Source: Sideroxydans sp.
GTDB taxonomy: Bacteria > Pseudomonadota > Gammaproteobacteria > Burkholderiales > Gallionellaceae
Length of the DNA stretch: 64,000 bases
Direction of reading: 5' to 3'
NCBI GenBank assembly: GCA_011620315.1
Contig: WOZO01000041.1
Coordinates: forward strand, 1 to 64,000
Made by a program: the position numbers and the translations under genes. The notes under the pieces are model-generated. The model had not been told where the DNA came from, did no database searches, and saw only the letters and a program-made list of their open reading frames with translations. This document shows positions 26,723 through 34,914 of the stretch, one piece after another (positions within the stretch are counted from its first letter, which is position 1; each line of letters begins with the position of its first letter).

Positions 26723-28075
26723 TTATCGGCCACGCCCACCGGAACGGTGCTGTGCACCAGATGGTGCACTACCACGCCCTGCACCACCCGCCGGCTTGGC
26801 GCCACCTGTGCGCGGAGCGCCGCCAGCGCGAGCTTGCCCACCGCCGCTGCGCGGTGCGGACTGGCTACGACCCTGACCCTGACCGCGCCCTTGACCTTGA
26901 CCGCGATTCGAACCGTTCAGGATAGGCTCGGCCTTGATGCGCGGATCGACATCGAAGCCCGGCACGTTGACCACGGGGATCTCGCGCTTGATGAGGCGCT
27001 CGATGTCGCGCAGCAGCTTGTGTTCGTCGACGCACACCAGCGAGCTGGCTTCGCCTTCGCTACCGGCGCGGCCGGTGCGGCCGATGCGGTGCACATAGTC
27101 TTCCGCCACGTTGGGCAGTTCGAAGTTGACCACGTGCGGCAGTTCGATGATATCGATACCGCGCGCGGCGATGTCGGTCGCCACCAGCACTTGCAGTTTG
27201 GCGGTCTTGAACTCGGCCAATGCGCGGGTGCGTGCGGCCTGGCTCTTGTTGCCGTGGATCGCCATGGCGGGGATGCCGTCCTTGTCGAGCTGCTCGGCCA
27301 AACGGTTCGCGCCGTGTTTGGTGCGCGTGAACACCAACACCTGGAACCAGTTGTTCTCTTTGATGAGGTGGGTGAGCAGTTCGCGTTTGCGTTCGCGGTC
27401 AACCGGATACACGCGCTGTTCGATCAGTTCGTTGGCCTGATTGCGGCGCGCAACTTCGATCAGTGCGGGGTTGGTCAGCAGACCATCGGCCAATATCTTG
27501 ATCTCGTCGGAGAAGGTGGCGGAGAACAGCAGGTTCTGGCGCTGTTTCGGCAACACGGCGAGGATCTTCTTGATGTCTCGGATGAAGCCCATGTCCAGCA
27601 TGCGGTCGGCTTCGTCCAGCACCAGGATCTCGACTTGAGACAGGTTCACGGTCTTCTGCTGCAGGTGATCGAGCAGACGGCCCGGCGTTGCGACGAGGAT
27701 GTCGACGCGGCCGTGCAGCTGCTTGATCTGCGGATTGATGTTGACACCGCCGAACATCATCATGGATTTGAGTGGCAGATGTTTGCCGTACAGGCGCACG
27801 CTCTCTTCCACTTGCGCGGCGAGTTCGCGGGTGGGGGTCAGCACCAGTGCGCGGATGGGTGCCTTGCCGGCGACATTCTTTTCCATCAGGCGTTGCAGCA
27901 GCGGCAGTGTGAAGCCAGCGGTCTTGCCGGTGCCGGTCTGCGCGCCGCCCATCAGGTCACCGCCTTTGAGAATGACAGGGATGGCTTGGGCTTGAATGGG
28001 GGTAGGTTCGGTATAACCGCGCTCGGTGACGGCGCGGACGAGTTCATCGGACAGGCCGAGGGATGCGAATGACAT
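26723..28075 (-). CDS. rhlE: DEAD-box RNA helicase, RhlE type, with RGG-like tail
   Basis: The 450-residue helicase has a Q motif ([17 protein letters not shown]), Walker [30 protein letters not shown] and [10 protein letters not shown]. The last 60 residues are a low-complexity Gly/Arg/Gln tail ([12 protein letters not shown], then [17 protein letters not shown]), typical of RhlE proteins that bind RNA weakly and non-specifically or form condensates. The start [15 protein letters not shown] is standard. Upstream there are 275 bases without a gene, which may include a long 5' leader, common for cold-inducible helicases. It is distinct from the RhlE gene at 20316-21674. Confidence 0.9.
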   Translation of the reverse strand: MSFASLGLSDELVRAVTERGYTEPTPIQAQAIPVILKGGDLMGGAQTGTGKTAGFTLPLLQRLMEKNVAGKAPIRALVLTPTRELAAQVEESVRLYGKHLPLKSMMMFGGVNINPQIKQLHGRVDILVATPGRLLDHLQQKTVNLSQVEILVLDEADRMLDMGFIRDIKKILAVLPKQRQNLLFSATFSDEIKILADGLLTNPALIEVARRNQANELIEQRVYPVDRERKRELLTHLIKENNWFQVLVFTRTKHGANRLAEQLDKDGIPAMAIHGNKSQAARTRALAEFKTAKLQVLVATDIAARGIDIIELPHVVNFELPNVAEDYVHRIGRTGRAGSEGEASSLVCVDEHKLLRDIERLIKREIPVVNVPGFDVDPRIKAEPILNGSNRGQGQGRGQGQGRSQSAPRSGGGQARAGGAPRTGGAKPAGGAGRGSAPSGAQHRSGGRGR

Positions 28076-28350
28076 AGTTGTGCTTTCTTATTGGTACAAA
28101 CGGCCTGTCGCCCTGATCGGGCGCCAGTCTGAGGCTGAATGAAGTGGGTGTTGCAAACCGGAATCGGCGGCAATCACCAGACTGAAACGAGATTGCGGCA
28201 CGCAGTGTAACAGAAGCGGGCATTTCTCAATGGATCAATTCCCGTCACCAGTGTTTGCCAATAACCGCATGCTTTAGGTTGTAGAAATGTGCCACGTTTT
28301 TATGCATTATCCGTTCCGCGCCTATCGCTCACTCAACACAGGAAATGCAG

Positions 28351-29196
28351 ATGAACTCCGAATTGTCGCTCTCCGCCACCGAACAAACCCTGAACGGCAT
28401 CTTCATCCCGCCGTGCCCGACAATGCTGAACGAGCTCATGCGCGAGATCAAACATCCGGAAGCCAGCATGGAAAAGATCGCGCAGCTGATCAGCAGGGAT
28501 GCCGGGATGCTGGCACCGTTGTTGAAATTGGCGAACTCTCCCTTCATCGGTTTGAGAACGAAAGTGACCTCGGTGTTCCAAGCGGCCAATGTGCTCGGCC
28601 TCAAGAACATCGTGAATCTGGTGCACAACATCGCGCTGCGCCAAAGTCTCGGCGACGATGGCCCGAAGTTCGACAAATTCTGGGAGCGTTCCAGCATCGC
28701 GGCCAGTGTCGCCGAAAGAATGGCCGCCAGATTCCCCACACTATCGCGCGAGGAAAGTTATCTCGCGGCACTGTTCCACGACTGCGGCATCCCGGTGCTA
28801 ATGCAGAAGTTTCCGCACTATCGGGAAACACTCATGGCACAGGGCGCAAAAGGCGTCCCGCTCTGCCACATTGAAGACACACACTTCTCCACCAACCACG
28901 CCGTGGTCGGCAACATGCTCACGCGTTCATGGGCTTTGCCCGCCCGCGTCTGTACCGCCATCCGCCTGCACCATGATCCGGAGGTCTTTACCTCGCCGAC
29001 CGACCATACCGGCGAGGATGTGCGCGACTTGGTCGGCTTGATACACATGTCCGAATGCGTGACCGACGAACATCTGCATGTGCGCGACAAGGAATGGGAT
29101 ACGCACGGCACGCATGTGCTGGCGCACTTCGAGATGACGGAGCAGGAATTCAACGAATTGAAATGGGACATGCTGGCTTTCCTGAACGGCGAGTAA
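28351..29196 (+). CDS. HDOD domain signalling protein
   Basis: The 281-residue protein consists almost only of an HDOD domain, an HD-like fold lacking the full catalytic metal site. Motifs are PPCPTMLNELMREIKHPEAS, ISRDAGMLAPLLKLANSPF, AANVLGLKNIVNLVHNIAL and LAALFHDCGIPVLM. It retains LFHDCG, so a partial metal site may remain. I use ATG 28351 because AGGA lies 7 bases upstream; the ATG at 28345 is too close to it. HDOD proteins often connect to c-di-GMP, chemotaxis and two-component systems. A strong terminator follows the stop. Confidence 0.88.
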   Translation: MNSELSLSATEQTLNGIFIPPCPTMLNELMREIKHPEASMEKIAQLISRDAGMLAPLLKLANSPFIGLRTKVTSVFQAANVLGLKNIVNLVHNIALRQSLGDDGPKFDKFWERSSIAASVAERMAARFPTLSREESYLAALFHDCGIPVLMQKFPHYRETLMAQGAKGVPLCHIEDTHFSTNHAVVGNMLTRSWALPARVCTAIRLHHDPEVFTSPTDHTGEDVRDLVGLIHMSECVTDEHLHVRDKEWDTHGTHVLAHFEMTEQEFNELKWDMLAFLNGE

Positions 29197-29217
29197 GCGC
29201 CAGCGGCCCCCTGAATG

Positions 29218-29257
29218 CACAAAGGCCAAGCCGGATTCCGGCTTGGCCTTTGTGTTT
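29218..29257 (+). terminator. Rho-independent terminator after the HDOD gene
   Basis: A perfect 18-bp inverted repeat, CACAAAGGCCAAGCCGGA and its complement at 29237-29254, has a one-base centre and is followed by TTT. It lies 21 bases past the stop codon. The A-rich left flank could let it work in both directions. Confidence 0.8.
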
Positions 29258-29387
29258 CGAACGAAGCACCGACGTTACACGTTAAAGAGGAAGAACAAGC
29301 TGCGCGCAGCATAAATGCTTGATGTCGTAGCTTGTCCGCTCATTTCGTACCCGCTTTCATAGCCGCTTTTGAAAATCCGCCACTGCC

Positions 29388-29708
29388 TCAGACATGGGCG
29401 ATTTCTGCGTGCAGCTTCAGGCCCAAGGCACGAATCACCTTCATGATGGTGCCGAATTCTGGGTTTCCCTTGGCCGACAGGGCTTGATACAGCCCTTCAC
29501 GCGACAGGCCTGTTTCACGGGCGAGTTGGCTCATGCCTCGCGCGCGTGCAATGTCGCCCAGCGCGGCGCGAATCAGGCTCCCGTCGCCGGGGTCTTCCTC
29601 AAGGCACGCCTCGAAATACAGCGCGGCATCCTCATCGTTCTTGATGGTGTCGGCTGCATCCCAACGGCTGAACCCTTCGGGGATATTGATGGTGAGAGGT
29701 TCGTTCAT
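29388..29708 (-). CDS. Antitoxin with Xre-type HTH (addiction module antidote family)
   Basis: The 106 residues are organised as an N-terminal toxin-binding part (SRWDAADTIKNDEDAALYFE) and a C-terminal helix-turn-helix (SQLARETGLSREGLYQALSA, then GTIMKVIRALGLKLHAE). This matches the TIGR02684-type 'addiction module antidote', whose partner is a RelE/HigB-like killer protein. The upstream gene is that partner. AAGGAG, 7 bases before the ATG, lies in the last codons of the toxin gene, so translation is coupled. The order toxin then antitoxin is the HigBA type. It probably represses its own promoter. Confidence 0.88.
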   Translation of the reverse strand: MNEPLTINIPEGFSRWDAADTIKNDEDAALYFEACLEEDPGDGSLIRAALGDIARARGMSQLARETGLSREGLYQALSAKGNPEFGTIMKVIRALGLKLHAEIAHV

Positions 29709-29711
29709 GGT

Positions 29712-30008
29712 TCACTCCTTCCAACGTTTGGCGAGGTTGATCGCCCGTTCGATGTCGGCATCCTGCTTGCGCTTGTCACCGCCACACAGCAGCACCACGA
29801 CGGTATTGCCGCGCCGGATGAAATACAGGCGGTAGCTTGGGCCAACGTCAATTCGCATTTCCGAGACCCCATCGCGCAGTGGCTTCCAGTCGCCCAAGCT
29901 GCCTTGCTCGGCAAGACGGATGCGGGCAGATACACGGGCGCGGGCGATCTTGTCGCGCAAGCCGTCATGCCATACCTTGAACTCGTCGCTCTGGATAATC
30001 TCGAACAT
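29712..30008 (-). CDS. RelE/ParE-superfamily toxin (HigB-like killer protein)
   Basis: The 98-residue toxin has features of the TIGR02683 killer family: FKVWHDGLRDKIARARVSAR, then SLGDWKPLRDGVSEMRIDVG, PSYRLYFIRRGNTVVVLLCG and DKRKQDADIERAINLAKRW. Members fold like RelE and, where studied, are ribosome-dependent or ribosome-independent mRNA interferases. The gene precedes its antitoxin with 3 bases between. No Shine-Dalgarno precedes the ATG. A promoter with TTGACA at 30038-30043 and CACAAT at 30014-30019 would start transcription at about the ATG, so the mRNA may be leaderless. Confidence 0.88.
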   Translation of the reverse strand: MFEIIQSDEFKVWHDGLRDKIARARVSARIRLAEQGSLGDWKPLRDGVSEMRIDVGPSYRLYFIRRGNTVVVLLCGGDKRKQDADIERAINLAKRWKE

Positions 30009-30043
30009 GAGCTATTGTGAGCTATGATTTACATTATTGTCAA
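30008..30043 (-). promoter_or_regulatory. Promoter and possible operator of the toxin-antitoxin genes
   Basis: The reverse strand has TTGACA (30038-30043), an 18-base spacer and CACAAT (30014-30019). The top-strand direct repeat TGAGCTAT occurs at 30008-30015 and 30018-30025, overlapping the -10 and the start codon, a fitting place for the antitoxin to bind. Confidence 0.5.
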
Positions 30044-30064
30044 TCATGACCTACAGTGTTCGCA

Positions 30065-30274
30065 TCACTTCCCGGCCTTCAGCACCGCCCGGTTGATCTT
30101 GTCGGCCTGCACCAACGATCCACAGCAGGGGCAGGCTTCCATCGCCCCCTTCGCTTCCTCGCGCCGGATTGCTGCATACAAGGTCGTTGGTGTTATCCCG
30201 ACTTCTTTTGCGGCAGCGTATGGCGTCAGCCCTTTCTCGCGCATCATGCGCAGCGCATCCTGTGTTTTGCTCAT
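30065..30274 (-). CDS. Small HTH protein with C-terminal CxxC knuckle
   Basis: The 69 residues begin with a helix-turn-helix (TQDALRMMREKGLTPYAAAK, then GITPTTLYAAIRRE), like the simple Hin/FIS-type HTH of phage and mobile-element proteins. ACPCCGSLVQ follows, a likely zinc knuckle of one CxxC-type pair plus a neighbouring Cys. I do not recognise a named family. GGAG lies 8 bases before the ATG, and a strong promoter with paired 13-base sites precedes it. Next to the toxin-antitoxin pair on the same strand, it may be a regulator carried by the same mobile segment. Confidence 0.65.
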   Translation of the reverse strand: MSKTQDALRMMREKGLTPYAAAKEVGITPTTLYAAIRREEAKGAMEACPCCGSLVQADKINRAVLKAGK

Positions 30275-30303
30275 GCTCGAAACTCCTTGTGAATTGCCGA
30301 AAC

Positions 30304-30361
30304 TATAGCACTCTATAAAGTGCTTTTCGCTGCATTATATAGCGCTCTATGGTGCGTTCAA
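30304..30361 (-). promoter_or_regulatory. Promoter of the HTH gene with two 13-bp operator-like sites
   Basis: On the reverse strand, TTGAAC (30356-30361) and TATAAT (30334-30339) are spaced by 16 bases. On the top strand, TATAGCACTCTAT (30304-30316) and TATAGCGCTCTAT (30338-30350) differ at one base and start 34 bp apart. One lies in the spacer and one in the leader, about three helical turns apart. This looks like autoregulation by a dimer or tetramer. Confidence 0.65.
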
Positions 30362-30699
30362 CGGGGAGCTATTCCGCTCTCTGGAAAAGTGAAGTCCGCC
30401 AGTGTCGGCGCGCCGCCTGGCATCCAGTCACCAACTATGAATCCTTGGAGGTAAACTTGCTCCCTTCGGCATTTGCCGCCGAATTGAAGTCTGGTCTGCC
30501 GGAGGCCCAAAAACCAAAAATGGTTACGCAATAACGCATTTCTTCATGGACTTCGATAAGATCGTCTGAAATCAACTGTTTCATGCTTAAATTAGCGTCC
30601 TTAAATCATGCGCTATCCGTCCGAAAATCAAAGCCGCTTTACTACGAGACGCCCAACAACTGGGCAGATCACACGCGTTGATCCGCGCCCCACAGGCTG
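30362..30699. other. Gene-poor segment
   Basis: This 338-base stretch lies between the HTH promoter and the receiver-GGDEF stop codon. A 61-codon frame crosses its left half (30349-30534) but has no ribosome site or family features. No tRNA or hairpin terminator was found by eye. It may be the scar of a mobile element. Confidence 0.5.
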
Positions 30700-31671
30700 T
30701 TAGAACTTGCCGTATTGCCCCGCCACCACCCTGTCGCGACCGCCGCGCTTGGCCTGATAGAGCGAGGCGTCCGCCGACTGGAGCAGTATCTCCAGCGATG
30801 TATGCTCGTCCGGCAGCACCGACACCACACCGCAGCTGATGGTCACGAACTTGCTGCTGGTGGCGTAGTGCGGCACCTTTAGCTCGGCCACCATCTGGCG
30901 CACGCGCTCGGCGATCCACATCGCGCCGTCCTGGTCCGTTTCACCCAGCACCAGCGTGAACTCTTCCCCGCCGTAGCGTGCCGCCAGATCGGTGCCGCGC
31001 GGCGCGGCGCGCGCGATCTGGTCGGCCACTTTTTTCAGACAGTCGTCGCCGGCCTGATGGCCGTACTTGTCGTTGAACAGCTTGAAGTAGTCGATATCCA
31101 TCATCACCAGCGACAGCGGTTTCTTCATGCGCAGGCAGCGCCGCCACTCGCGTTCCATGAAGTAATCCAGCGATCTGCGGTTGGCGATGCCGGTCAGGGC
31201 GTCGGTTGTGGACAGGCGCTGCAATTCGGCATTGGCGCTGTCAAGTTGACGCGTAACCTCCACCAGTCTGCGCTGCATCCCGATCAGACGCTGCATGGCG
31301 CGCACCTTGGCATGGAACACGACTTCGCTGACCGGCTTGACCAGATAGTCGTCGCCGCCAGCGGCGATGCCGTGCGCAAGGTCTTCATCGGAATTCATCG
31401 CGGTGAGGAAGATGATGGCGGCCCATTCATGCTCGCCTTCCATCTGGCGTATTTGGCGCGCCACCTCAAAACCGTTGATATCCGGCAATTTGATGTCCAG
31501 CAGCACCACATCGGGTCGTTCGCGCTCGTATATCTTCAGCGCCTGCGTGCCGTTCTCCGCAATCAGCGGATCGCTGACATTCATGGCGGCCAGGTAATTG
31601 CCCAATACCTTGACCGTGACTTTGCTGTCTTCCACTACCAGAATGTTGAGTGCTTCCACTTGTCTATTCAT
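30700..31671 (-). CDS. Response regulator with GGDEF output (diguanylate cyclase)
   Basis: The 323 residues comprise a receiver (residues 8-130: ILVVEDSKV, VVLLDIKLPDINGFE with the phospho-Asp, IIFLTAMNSDED, DYLVKPVSE) and a GGDEF domain (residues 155-320: TTDALTGIANRRSLDYFM, MMDIDYFKLFNDKYGHQAG, AARYGGEEFTLVLGE). GGEEF is a functional variant. An inhibitory I-site RGTD lies five residues before it, so product inhibition is expected. This PleD/WspR-like layout makes c-di-GMP on phosphorylation. It is the last gene of the leftward c-di-GMP block, 47 bases after the GGDEF-EAL gene. The kinase partner is not obvious. Confidence 0.92.
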   Translation of the reverse strand: MNRQVEALNILVVEDSKVTVKVLGNYLAAMNVSDPLIAENGTQALKIYERERPDVVLLDIKLPDINGFEVARQIRQMEGEHEWAAIIFLTAMNSDEDLAHGIAAGGDDYLVKPVSEVVFHAKVRAMQRLIGMQRRLVEVTRQLDSANAELQRLSTTDALTGIANRRSLDYFMEREWRRCLRMKKPLSLVMMDIDYFKLFNDKYGHQAGDDCLKKVADQIARAAPRGTDLAARYGGEEFTLVLGETDQDGAMWIAERVRQMVAELKVPHYATSSKFVTISCGVVSVLPDEHTSLEILLQSADASLYQAKRGGRDRVVAGQYGKF

Positions 31672-31718
31672 ATGCGGCCGTTCTTGTTGTTGTTCCGATT
31701 ATAGCCAGTGCGGGGCGT

Positions 31719-34700
31719 TCAGTCCGTCTTCCAGTTTTCCACCAATGATTCAAAATCCGCCAGCGGCACCGGGCGGCTGAACAGATAGCCCTGAAACTTT
31801 GCGCAACCGCGTGCAACCAGCGGCGGGATCTGCGCCCTGTCCTCGACACCTTCCGCGATGACGCCGAAACCGAAATTGCGCGCCATGCCGGAGATGGTCT
31901 GCACCATCATCGCGTCGCCCGGATCGGTGAGAATGTCGCGCACAAAGGACTGGTCGATCTTGAGCAGGTCGATAGGCAAGCGCTTGATGTATTGCAGCGA
32001 CGAATAGCCGGTGCCGAAATCATCCATCGAGAAGCGCACACCAACCTCTTTCAATGCCGTCATCTTGCGCGTCGCCTCCTCGATGTCTTCCAGCACCAGA
32101 TTCTCGGTCAGCTCCAGCTCCAGATTGCGCGGATCGGCACCGGTCTCTTCCAATATCAATTTCACTTCGCGCACAAAATCGGGCTGGTGGAACTGCACCG
32201 GACTGATGTTCACGGCAAGGTGCATGCGCCCCAATACTGGATGCGATTCCCACAGCTTGAGCTGGCGACAGGCGTTTTCCAGCACCCAGTGACCGATGGG
32301 CAGGATCAGCCTGGTCTGCTCGGCCATGGGGATGAACTGCGCCGGCGACACCATGCCCAGCTCCGCGCTGCGCCAGCGCAACAGCACCTCCGCTCCCAGC
32401 AGCGAATTGTCCTCGTCGGTCTGCAATTGATAGAACATCTCCAGTTCGCCCTTGGACAGCGCCTGCCGCAACGCGCCCTCCAGCAGGGTGCGCGATTCAA
32501 GCACCGCCTGCATGGATGCCTCGAAGAACGTCACCTTGTTGCGCCCGCTTTCCTTGGACTGGTACATGGCCAGGTCGGCCCGTTTCAGCAGTTCCTCGCT
32601 GCCCACCTCGCCGCCGCGGAACAATACGATGCCGATACTGGGCGTGCTGCGGTGCAACACGCCATCCAACTGATAGGGCTGCGACAGCGCATCGCGTATC
32701 TTCTCGGCAATGCGTCCCGCCTGGGCGACGGCCTCTTCCATGGATACGTTCATGCCTTCCAGCAGCACCACGAACTCGTCGCCGCCGAATCGGGAGATGG
32801 TGTCGGTATCCCGCACACAGGTGCCGAGACGGCGCGCGACCTCCACCAGCAGCCTGTCGCCGTATTCATGACCTTTGGTATCGTTCAGCACTTTGAAGTG
32901 GTCCAGGTCGAGGAACATCAGCGCGCCGTACTGGTCGTTGCGCGCACTCTGGCTCAAAGCGCGTTGCAGATGGTCCTGCAGCAAACGGCGATTGGGCAGG
33001 GATGTGAGCGGATCGTAGAAGGCGAGATTTCTGATCTCCTCCTCCGCTTTCTTGCGCTCGGTGATGTCGACGAACACCGCCACGAAATGCGTCACCTCGC
33101 CCTGATGCTTCACCGCCGTGATGGTCAGCCACTTGGGATATATCTCGCCGCTCTTGCGCCGGTCCCACACTTCTCCCGACCAGCGCCCTTCCTCGATAAC
33201 GGACCGCCACATCTCCTGATAGAAATGCTGGTCGTGACGCCCGGAAGCCAGGATGCGCGGATTCTTGCCCAGCACTTCTTCCTGCCCATAGCCGGTGGTC
33301 AGCTCGAAGGCGTGGTTCACCTTGATGATGTTGGCATCACGGTCGGTCACGATGATGGCTTCCTGCGTGTCAAACGCGACGGAAGCGATACGCCCCTGCT
33401 CGCTCAGCAGCTCGCGTTCGGTCACATCCTGCACGGTACCGATGGAACGCAGCGGCTTGCCGGATGCGTCGAAAGTGGAAGAGCAGCGTTCTTCCACCCA
33501 CTTGATACGGCCGTCCGGCATCTGCAGACGGTGCACGATCTGATACGGCTTTTTGTGCACGAGTGAATCGCTGTAGGCCTGATTCACTTTTTCACGGTCG
33601 TCCGGATGAATGGCGGCAAGGAACGCCTCATAGGATGCACCGAAGCGGCGCTGGTCGATCTCGAAGATCAGGTATATCTGGTCCGACCATGTCAGTACGC
33701 CGGACTGAATATCCAGTTCCCAACTGCCGAAGTGCCCGACTTTTTGCGCTTCCTCCAGCAGTCTGCGCTCGCGCTCCAGCTCGTTTCTGGCATTGACGCG
33801 ATCCGTGATGTCGCGCACAAAAACGAAAAGACGGTCTTCCTGTTTCCAGTAAGTGGCCGACACTTCCACATCAATCTCGCGACCATCCTTGCGCCGGTGA
33901 CGCGTTTCGAAAACATCCCAGCCGCGCCGGAATATTTCTTTTATATGTTCAAACACCTCTTGCGGCGACCGTTCCCGGGCTTCCAGTTGCGGGATGCACA
34001 TTGCCAGCAATTCCTCGCGGCTGTAACCGGACATCTTGCAGTAAGACTGGTTCACGTCCAGCAAACAGCCCTGCCCGTCAGTCAGCCAGTAGCCGTCGCT
34101 GGTGGTTTCCAGCACATGCTGCAGATCGCCGACCGCCCGCTCGCGCATGCTGAGGCTGTCGCCCACGCGCTGCGCCATCAGATCGAAGCGATGGCCCAAC
34201 TCGGCCAGCTCATCCTCGCCGCGCAATCCCGTCTGGGTCGTGAAGTCGCCCGCCGCAAAACGGTCTGCCGCAGCCACCAGCACCCCGACGCGGCGACTGA
34301 CCAGGCGGTGCAGGATGTAGGCGATAACGATGGAAGCCAGCAAAGTGATCAGGCCGAACACCAGCGCCTGTTGCAGGGAATCCCGGCGCGCCGCCTGCAC
34401 CTGCTCGCTGATATCCGCCTCGACATACAGCACGCCCATTTTCTTCTCCAGCCCGCCATGGCGATAGGACACGAGCAGCGGGAAGTAACCTTGCAGCAGC
34501 GCGGGCCGCTGCGCATTGAATGCCAGCCTGCTCTGTTCGCCCTGTCTGACCAGGCGCGCATCCGTTTCGGAATAGAGGGAATGTGCGGCGGCCGACTCGC
34601 CTTTCCATCTGAAGAAATTCGACAGGATCACGCGATGATCACTGTCCGCCAGCAGCAGCGTGCCGATACCCGGACGCATGGCCGCCAGCGAGATGCTCAA

Positions 34701-34904
34701 CAGCGCTTCCGCCTCGTCGCCTTCCGTCAGACGGTTGTAGAGGATGTTCTGCAACTGCCCCATCTCCAGCTCGATCTCGCGCGACATGTGGGCTTCGATC
34801 ACGCGCCGGTTCTGCCTGTCCTCCTGCAGATAGACGAGCATCGAACTGACCATCGAGAAGGCCATCAGGATCGAAGGAATGAGGAAGGAAAGACGTTTTT
34901 TCAT
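31719..34904 (-). CDS. Membrane PAS-GGDEF-EAL c-di-GMP protein paired with a binding lipoprotein
   Basis: The 1061 residues are ordered as TM1 (about 1-22), periplasmic region to 170, TM2 (about 175-197), HAMP (200-255), three PAS modules (about 260-625), GGDEF (630-790) and EAL (800-1061). The GGDEF site is RFGGDEFVVLLEG with RDTD as I-site. The EAL core reads EVLLRW, keeping the ExLxR pattern, and ELTENLVLED, DDFGTGYSSLQYIKRLPIDL and VIAEGVED also look intact. Both cyclase and phosphodiesterase may therefore be active. ATG 34904 gives MKKRLSFLIPSILM; a GTG at 34922 overlaps the stop of the upstream binding-protein gene. Context suggests that protein as its co-receptor. Confidence 0.88.
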   Translation of the reverse strand: MKKRLSFLIPSILMAFSMVSSMLVYLQEDRQNRRVIEAHMSREIELEMGQLQNILYNRLTEGDEAEALLSISLAAMRPGIGTLLLADSDHRVILSNFFRWKGESAAAHSLYSETDARLVRQGEQSRLAFNAQRPALLQGYFPLLVSYRHGGLEKKMGVLYVEADISEQVQAARRDSLQQALVFGLITLLASIVIAYILHRLVSRRVGVLVAAADRFAAGDFTTQTGLRGEDELAELGHRFDLMAQRVGDSLSMRERAVGDLQHVLETTSDGYWLTDGQGCLLDVNQSYCKMSGYSREELLAMCIPQLEARERSPQEVFEHIKEIFRRGWDVFETRHRRKDGREIDVEVSATYWKQEDRLFVFVRDITDRVNARNELERERRLLEEAQKVGHFGSWELDIQSGVLTWSDQIYLIFEIDQRRFGASYEAFLAAIHPDDREKVNQAYSDSLVHKKPYQIVHRLQMPDGRIKWVEERCSSTFDASGKPLRSIGTVQDVTERELLSEQGRIASVAFDTQEAIIVTDRDANIIKVNHAFELTTGYGQEEVLGKNPRILASGRHDQHFYQEMWRSVIEEGRWSGEVWDRRKSGEIYPKWLTITAVKHQGEVTHFVAVFVDITERKKAEEEIRNLAFYDPLTSLPNRRLLQDHLQRALSQSARNDQYGALMFLDLDHFKVLNDTKGHEYGDRLLVEVARRLGTCVRDTDTISRFGGDEFVVLLEGMNVSMEEAVAQAGRIAEKIRDALSQPYQLDGVLHRSTPSIGIVLFRGGEVGSEELLKRADLAMYQSKESGRNKVTFFEASMQAVLESRTLLEGALRQALSKGELEMFYQLQTDEDNSLLGAEVLLRWRSAELGMVSPAQFIPMAEQTRLILPIGHWVLENACRQLKLWESHPVLGRMHLAVNISPVQFHQPDFVREVKLILEETGADPRNLELELTENLVLEDIEEATRKMTALKEVGVRFSMDDFGTGYSSLQYIKRLPIDLLKIDQSFVRDILTDPGDAMMVQTISGMARNFGFGVIAEGVEDRAQIPPLVARGCAKFQGYLFSRPVPLADFESLVENWKTD

Positions 34905-34914
34905 CGAAAGGTTT

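Noticed and set aside
30349-30534. A 61-codon frame with possible product
   Set aside because: No ribosome site, no recognisable domain and it starts within the operator/promoter of the HTH gene.
29197-30700. CRISPR array, tRNA or integrase att sites near the toxin-antitoxin segment
   Set aside because: No regularly spaced repeats, tRNA-like cloverleaf or integrase gene is visible.
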